Positions 6,787 through 10,454 of a DNA stretch of 10,454 bases are shown in pieces; within the stretch, counting starts at the first letter, position 1; each line of letters opens with the position of its first letter. The stretch is from Desulfonatronum sp. (GTDB lineage Bacteria > Desulfobacterota > Desulfovibrionia > Desulfovibrionales > Desulfonatronaceae), in NCBI GenBank assembly GCA_007127655.1, contig SKYX01000311.1, positions 1 to 10,454 on the forward strand, in the 5' to 3' direction. Made by a program: the position numbers and the translations under genes. Below the pieces are notes generated by a model, which worked only from the letters and a program-made list of their open reading frames with translations, did no database searches and had not been told where the DNA came from.

Positions 6787-7446
6787 TCAGACTTCGGGTT
6801 TTACGAGGCCATGCCTGACCGCATAATCAATCAGTTCCGACGTCTTATGCAGCTTGAGCTTTTTCATGATGTTGGAGCGATGCTTTTCAACGGTCTTTAC
6901 GCTGATATTCAACATTTCCCCCATTTGCTTACTGGTGTACCCTTCAGCGATGAGTTTGAGGACTTCACGCTCCCGCCGCGTGATATTCTCCCATTCACAT
7001 TCCTCGCCATTTTTCTTGCGGGATTCCAGAAAGCCTTTGATAACGGCCCCAGCCACAGCAGGGCTGATGAATATCCGACCATCCATCACACTGCTTACGG
7101 CAAGCAGCAACTCCTCGCGCCCTGCGTCTTGCAGGCAATAACCCTGCACGCCGGCTAAAAAGGCTTCTTCAACATATTTTTCACTTACGTTCATGGTCAG
7201 AACAAGGGTTTTCATCTTTGGATGCTTCCCTGAAACCTCGCTGAGCACACTGAGACCGTTCAGCCGTGGCAGCAAGATGTCGAGGATCAGCAAATCGGGT
7301 TTAAGTTTTTTGATGAGCTTTATGGCCTCCAGACCATCACTCACCTCTCCGACGATCTCGTAACCGTCAGCGATCTCCAGAACGGATTGAAGGCATTCCC
7401 GGAACAGTTGATTGTCAATGGCGATGATTACTTTCTTGAGATTCAT
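6787..7446 (-). CDS. NarL/LuxR-family response regulator with altered receiver pocket
   Basis: A 219-residue, two-domain DNA-binding regulator. The receiver domain (about 5-120) keeps D11, the phosphoacceptor D56 in LLILDILLPRLNGL, T84 and Y103. Two usual residues are changed: the second pocket Asp is N12 (AIDNQLF instead of DDHxLF) and the conserved Lys is Q106 (GYCLQDA instead of GYLLKDA). The C-terminal LuxR-type helix-turn-helix (about 154-212) is complete: ITRREREVLKLIAEGYTSKQ followed by ISVKTVEKHRSNIMKKLKLH. The start at 7446 lies 6 bp after the ferredoxin stop and has no clear Shine-Dalgarno site, which suggests translational coupling to the ferredoxin gene. No histidine kinase is present in the window. 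Candidate targets are the neighbouring operons, but this is inference. The family call is secure; phosphorylation dependence is uncertain. Confidence 0.93.
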   Translation of the reverse strand: MNLKKVIIAIDNQLFRECLQSVLEIADGYEIVGEVSDGLEAIKLIKKLKPDLLILDILLPRLNGLSVLSEVSGKHPKMKTLVLTMNVSEKYVEEAFLAGVQGYCLQDAGREELLLAVSSVMDGRIFISPAVAGAVIKGFLESRKKNGEECEWENITRREREVLKLIAEGYTSKQMGEMLNISVKTVEKHRSNIMKKLKLHKTSELIDYAVRHGLVKPEV

Positions 7447-7452
7447 AAGTTT

Positions 7453-7665
7453 TTATGATTGCCCAGAAACAGAGTTAGAGAAAAGGATGCACTCCTGGGG
7501 ACAGGACTCCACGGCGTCTTCGATCAAATCCTCGTAACCCTCTGAAGCCGGAGCACATCTGGCCTTGCCGCTTTCATTTTCCAGCCAAAATACTGCCGGA
7601 CAAATAATTGCGCAACTACCGCACCCCATGCATGCCTCCCGCTTGATGAGCAACCTTCGTTTCAC
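7453..7665 (-). CDS. Monocluster [4Fe-4S] ferredoxin, Desulfovibrio ferredoxin I type
   Basis: A small cytoplasmic electron carrier of 70 residues. The motif CMGCGSCAIICPAVFW supplies three cluster cysteines in a C-x2-C-x2-C pattern, and the distant ESCPQECILF supplies the fourth (Cys-Pro). The acidic stretch EGYEDLIEDAVESCP matches the usual layout of ferredoxins binding a single [4Fe-4S] cluster. Extra cysteines (in the IICP motif, in KARCAP and in QECI) are not obviously ligands. I chose GTG at 7665 because AGGAG (7677-7673) lies 7 nt upstream and the resulting length fits the family. An in-frame GTG at 7704 would give 83 residues but has no such site. The stop is 6 bp before the response regulator, so the two genes are probably co-transcribed. 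The partner oxidoreductase cannot be told from this window. Confidence 0.9.
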   Translation of the reverse strand: MKRRLLIKREACMGCGSCAIICPAVFWLENESGKARCAPASEGYEDLIEDAVESCPQECILFSNSVSGQS

Positions 7666-7847
7666 ATCCAGACTCCTCACGATTGATTGACGCAGTGTCG
7701 ACACACTTTCAATCAGCCCGTCAGCTGATCAACCGCTCCGTCGTCAGAGCCAAAATTTCGACAGCCGATTCCAGTTTGGTACAAGACGTGCCCAAACAGA
7801 ACATGCCATGATCTCCAAGGTGGTTTGCAAGAAAAACAAGCCGGCGA
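7666..7847. other. 182-bp spacer between alpha-E gene and ferredoxin gene
   Basis: No gene is recognisable here. It contains a perfect 10-bp palindrome, GTGTCGACAC (7695-7704), and a short hairpin ATCAGC/GCTGAT (7712-7717 and 7724-7729). Either could be an operator or leader structure for the ferredoxin-regulator pair. I see no convincing terminator after the alpha-E stop and no clear -35/-10 pair, so whether transcription restarts here is open. Confidence 0.35.
7673..7677 (-). promoter_or_regulatory. Ribosome binding site deciding the ferredoxin start
   Basis: AGGAG on the minus strand with a 7-nt spacer to the GTG at 7665. It lies inside the reading frame of the longer version starting at 7704, and favours the shorter protein. 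Confidence 0.6.
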
Positions 7848-8822
7848 CTAGTCCGACTCCGAAGTTATAGCCGGGAGCATGGCAAAAAAAGTATCGTAAA
7901 TGGATGTATCCAGGGTGTTAAGACGTGCCTGGAGACCGTCGATAAACTCATGCAGCCCAAAATCGAAAATTTCTTCAATAGTATGATAGGATAGACTGGC
8001 ACAGACTTGGCCAAGCCGTAACTCCGCGGGATTGGAGAAGTGTCCGATACGGGTTCCTGTGATCTGGTGCAGGCTTTGCTGGGCCTGTGTAAGGCAGTAG
8101 AGGACGGACCTGGGGAAATCGTGGTCCAATAGCATAAAATCGGCAACCCGTTGCGGCTCAATCCGGCCATGGGCATGTCGAAAAGCCTGAAAGCCACCAG
8201 TGGCCTTCAACAGGGCCGACCATTGGACAGAATCTGTGACAGAGCCCACATGATCCAGGCTTGGCAACAAAACGTAATATTTGACGTCGAGAATGCGGGA
8301 TGTCTTGTCGGCTCGCTCAAGCAGTCTTCCAAGCTGAAAAAAATGCCAAGCCTCTTCATTGGCCATGATGTCCGAAGCAATCCCGCCAATGACCAAATTG
8401 CGCCATTTGACATCGGCACAATAGCTGAATGGATCTTCAGAAATTATCTCCGAAGCTTTGCTCGCATTCTGTACGGAATGGTAAAAGGTATTTACGGCTT
8501 CCCACATTTCCGTGGGGATGAGGTCCCGGATGCGCATGGCATTACGCCTGGCGGCCTGCAGACAGGAGCGGATGGAGTTGGGATTGGCCGGGTCGGCGGT
8601 CAGGAAAAATATGACATGCTCCATCGTTCCAGCTGAATACCTTGCCTCGAAATCCTCGCTGTCGCCTGTTGTGACCAACAGAGGTTTCCACTGTTCGGCA
8701 TATTCTCCCGGCAGATCCAGGTTCAAATGCCAATTGACTTCCAAAAATCTGGCAATATTGCCGGCGCGCTCCAGATACCTGCTCATCCAGTAGACGGCAT
8801 CCGCCTGTGAACTTAACATCAT
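7848..8822 (-). CDS. Alpha-E domain protein (DUF403)
   Basis: A 324-residue, mainly helical cytoplasmic protein. The N-terminus SQADAVYWMSRYLERAGNIA, the central NPNSIRSCLQAARRNAMRIR followed by DLIPTEMWEAVN (80-112), and LGRLLERADKTSRILDVKYY (164-183) are signature blocks of the alpha-E family, with recurrent Glu-Arg-Ala pairs on helices. Length and start are usual. The family is nearly always encoded next to circularly permuted ATP-grasp proteins and has been predicted from genome context to work with them in a peptide-forming or peptide-modifying pathway; its biochemical activity is not known to me. Here it begins 6 bp after the ATP-grasp stop codon, with AGGGG next to that stop serving as its ribosome site, so translation is probably coupled. 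ATG codons occur at both 8822 and 8819. The transglutaminase-like and proteasome-like genes often found next in such operons are absent; a ferredoxin gene follows instead. Confidence 0.92.
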   Translation of the reverse strand: MMLSSQADAVYWMSRYLERAGNIARFLEVNWHLNLDLPGEYAEQWKPLLVTTGDSEDFEARYSAGTMEHVIFFLTADPANPNSIRSCLQAARRNAMRIRDLIPTEMWEAVNTFYHSVQNASKASEIISEDPFSYCADVKWRNLVIGGIASDIMANEEAWHFFQLGRLLERADKTSRILDVKYYVLLPSLDHVGSVTDSVQWSALLKATGGFQAFRHAHGRIEPQRVADFMLLDHDFPRSVLYCLTQAQQSLHQITGTRIGHFSNPAELRLGQVCASLSYHTIEEIFDFGLHEFIDGLQARLNTLDTSIYDTFFAMLPAITSESD

Positions 8823-8828
8823 CCACCC

Positions 8829-10274
8829 CTATTGGCTCAAGACCCACGTATCTTTACTGCCGCCACCTTGGGACGAATTGACGACCAGGGAACCTTTTTT
8901 CAGGGCGACCCTGGTCAAACCGCCGGGGATGACCTGTATTTCCCTGCCGTTAAGAATGTACGGCCGGAAATCCACGTGCCGTCCTTCAAAGTGATCACCA
9001 ACGATGACCGGGCACCTTGAAAGAGCAATCGTAGGTTGGGCAATGTAGTTGCGCGGGTCGGCCTTGATCCGGTCGGCAAACTGTTCACGCTCCTGGCGGG
9101 TGGATGCCGGGCCGACGAGCATTCCGTAGCCGCCGGACTCATTGGCCGCTTTGACAACCAATTCTTCCAAATTGTTCAGAACATGGTCACACTGTTTCGG
9201 GTCCCGACACAAAAAGGTGGGGATGTTGGGAATGATCGGATCTTCCCCAAGGTAGTATTTGATTATGGCCGGAACATAGGCGTAAACGGCCTTGTCGTCC
9301 GCGACCCCGGTTCCAGGGGCATTGGCAATGGCCACCTTTCCCTGCCTGTAGGCATTCATGACTCCAGGGACCCCGAGCAACGAATCTTGCCGAAAGACCA
9401 ATGGGTCGAGAAAATCTTCACCAATGCGGCGGTAGATGACGTCAACCCGGACAAGACCTTTTGTGGTTCGCGCTTTCACGTAACCGTCATGAACCACCAA
9501 GTCGGAACCTTCAACAAGCGTCATACCGGTCTGTTGGGCCAGGAACGAATGCTCGTAGTATGCTGAATTGTAGAATCCCGGCGTAAGGAGGACAACATGC
9601 GGGTTTGCTGATGCTGTCGGTGAAATGAAGTGGAGCATATCCAGCAAATTCGACGGATAATCGTCCACCGCACGAACATTGGATGCGGAAAACACCGAGG
9701 GGAATGTTCGCTTCAAGATTCTGCGATTGGCTAAAACATAGGAAACTCCGGAAGGTGAACGGAGGTTGTCCTCCAGAACGTAAAAATCACCTTGAGCATC
9801 CCGGACCAGGTCCGTCCCGGTAATGTGACTCCAGATTTCCTTCGGAGGGTTGAGTCCCATGCATGCCGGAAAAAAGCCCTGGGACGATTCCACGAGATCT
9901 CGAGGAACGACGTTATCCTTGATGATTTTTTGCTGGTGATACACATCGTCAAGAAAGAGGTTCAGCGCATGTATTCGCTGTTTGAGTCCGCTCTCAAGCC
10001 GTGTCCACTCAAAAGCCTCGATCACCCTGGGGATGATGTCGAAGGGAAAAATTTTTTCCGCACCGTGGTCATCACCATAGACGGCAAAAGTGATTCCCTG
10101 GTCGAATAAGGCCTTTTCCGCGGCCGCCTGCCTAGCCAGAATCTCTCCAGCGGGCAGCGCATTCAGCTTCTCCGCAAGCAGGCGTGTTCCGGCCCTGGGC
10201 ATACCAGGTGCTTCGAACATCTCATCATGGAAAACTCCAGGATCATACCCTTGGAAATGAAGAATGCCCTCCAT
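8829..10274 (-). CDS. Circularly permuted ATP-grasp type 2 protein (DUF404/DUF407)
   Basis: A 481-residue predicted ATP-dependent carboxylate-amine ligase of the circularly permuted ATP-grasp group; the normal ATP-grasp order of parts is rearranged. Conserved blocks are GTDLVRDAQGDFYVLEDNLR (153-172) followed by SPSGVSYVLANRRILKR, AIANAPGTGVADDKAVYAYV (315-334), ELVVKAANESGGYGMLVGP (371-389; Lys plus glycine-rich nucleotide-binding segment), HVDFRPYILNGREIQVIPGG (433-452), and NSSQGGGSKDTWVL (466-479). These blocks and the length match the full-length family, so the gene appears intact. It is the first gene of the unit, and the ATG at 10274 is preceded by the strong site AGGAGG. The alpha-E gene follows after 6 bp. 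From context the family has been proposed to make or ligate peptide-like metabolites; the substrate is unknown. Family confidence is high, function is inferred. Confidence 0.94.
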   Translation of the reverse strand: MEGILHFQGYDPGVFHDEMFEAPGMPRAGTRLLAEKLNALPAGEILARQAAAEKALFDQGITFAVYGDDHGAEKIFPFDIIPRVIEAFEWTRLESGLKQRIHALNLFLDDVYHQQKIIKDNVVPRDLVESSQGFFPACMGLNPPKEIWSHITGTDLVRDAQGDFYVLEDNLRSPSGVSYVLANRRILKRTFPSVFSASNVRAVDDYPSNLLDMLHFISPTASANPHVVLLTPGFYNSAYYEHSFLAQQTGMTLVEGSDLVVHDGYVKARTTKGLVRVDVIYRRIGEDFLDPLVFRQDSLLGVPGVMNAYRQGKVAIANAPGTGVADDKAVYAYVPAIIKYYLGEDPIIPNIPTFLCRDPKQCDHVLNNLEELVVKAANESGGYGMLVGPASTRQEREQFADRIKADPRNYIAQPTIALSRCPVIVGDHFEGRHVDFRPYILNGREIQVIPGGLTRVALKKGSLVVNSSQGGGSKDTWVLSQ

Positions 10275-10278
10275 TATC

Positions 10279-10284
10279 CCTCCT
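10279..10284 (-). promoter_or_regulatory. Strong ribosome binding site of the CP-ATP-grasp gene
   Basis: AGGAGG on the minus strand, four bases before the ATG at 10274. It fixes the start and is the strongest ribosome site in the window. Confidence 0.7.
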
Positions 10285-10310
10285 GCACGTGATTGCGCGA
10301 CTGCCGGGGC

Positions 10311-10340
10311 AAAGTCGCTTGTGACGTGAAAAAAGTCGCT
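10311..10340. promoter_or_regulatory. Paired direct repeat AAAGTCGCT, possible regulator site
   Basis: AAAGTCGCT occurs at 10311-10319 and again at 10332-10340, perfect copies in the same orientation with a 21-bp period, about two helical turns. The pair lies 37-66 bp upstream of the CP-ATP-grasp start. This spacing is what a dimeric or tandem-binding regulator would need. Nothing identifies the regulator. Confidence 0.35.
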
Positions 10341-10454
10341 CCGTAACTTCTCAGTTTACACTCTTTTTCGAAAAAAAGTTCGGCGCGTAAGCATTCAATA
10401 TATAACACTACAACGACATTTTTGGACATCAGCCGATCTTGCTGAAGATTTAAC
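10341..10454. other. AT-rich upstream region, start of the transcription unit
   Basis: No gene is seen. It includes the palindrome TTTTTCGAAAAA (10364-10375) and AT-rich TTATATATTGAATG (minus strand, near 10390-10405) that could hold a -10 element. I find no good -35 partner, so no promoter is called. Confidence 0.35.

Noticed and set aside
7453..7704. Longer 83-residue ferredoxin starting at GTG 7704
   Set aside because: The extra 13 residues lack a ribosome site, while AGGAG lies 7 nt before the GTG at 7665 and the shorter length fits the family.

Overview
All seven protein-coding genes that I can support lie on the minus strand, so the window is read from right (10454) to left (1). Transcription order is: circularly permuted ATP-grasp protein (10274-8829), alpha-E/DUF403 protein (8822-7848), small [4Fe-4S] ferredoxin (7665-7453), NarL/LuxR-type response regulator (7446-6787), glycogen debranching enzyme glgX/treX (6725-4581), a large membrane-anchored AsmA/DUF748-like protein (4301-1314), and the 5' part of treZ, malto-oligosyltrehalose trehalohydrolase (955-1, running off the window edge). 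The long plus-strand open frames are antisense shadows. I see no tRNA, rRNA, CRISPR array or transposase gene.

The organism is a Gram-negative bacterium, since an AsmA-like protein implies an outer membrane. The monocluster ferredoxin resembles the Desulfovibrio ferredoxin I type (three close cysteines, then a distant Cys-Pro). Together with moderately high GC and dispersed palindromic repeats, this suggests Desulfovibrionales or another Desulfobacterota. This is an inference from memory of the families, not a database result.

Region 1 (10454-7848) holds an AT-rich upstream region with a 21-bp-spaced direct repeat, then a tightly coupled two-gene unit: CP-ATP-grasp and alpha-E, with a 6-bp gap and the second gene's ribosome site next to the first gene's stop. 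Such pairs have been predicted to make or ligate small peptides, but their product is not known to me. Region 2 (7847-6726) holds the ferredoxin and a response regulator 6 bp apart; the regulator lacks two of the usual receiver-pocket residues. Region 3 (6725-1) holds glycogen/trehalose genes. GlgX debranches alpha-glucan, and TreZ releases trehalose from the maltooligosyltrehalose made by TreY; treY would be expected nearby but is not in this window. The AsmA-like gene is wedged between glgX and treZ.

The two spacers flanking the AsmA-like gene (4302-4580 and 956-1313) are unusual. Both are packed with palindromes. One contains a 237-bp element with 34-bp terminal inverted repeats (33/34 matching). 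The other contains a 189-bp segment with 10-bp inverted ends, a 16-bp near-perfect direct repeat and two oppositely oriented REP-like hairpins. The two spacers share the 12-mer ACGATCGAGAAA in the same orientation, directly next to a hairpin. This looks like a small repeat-flanked insertion into an alpha-glucan/trehalose cluster.
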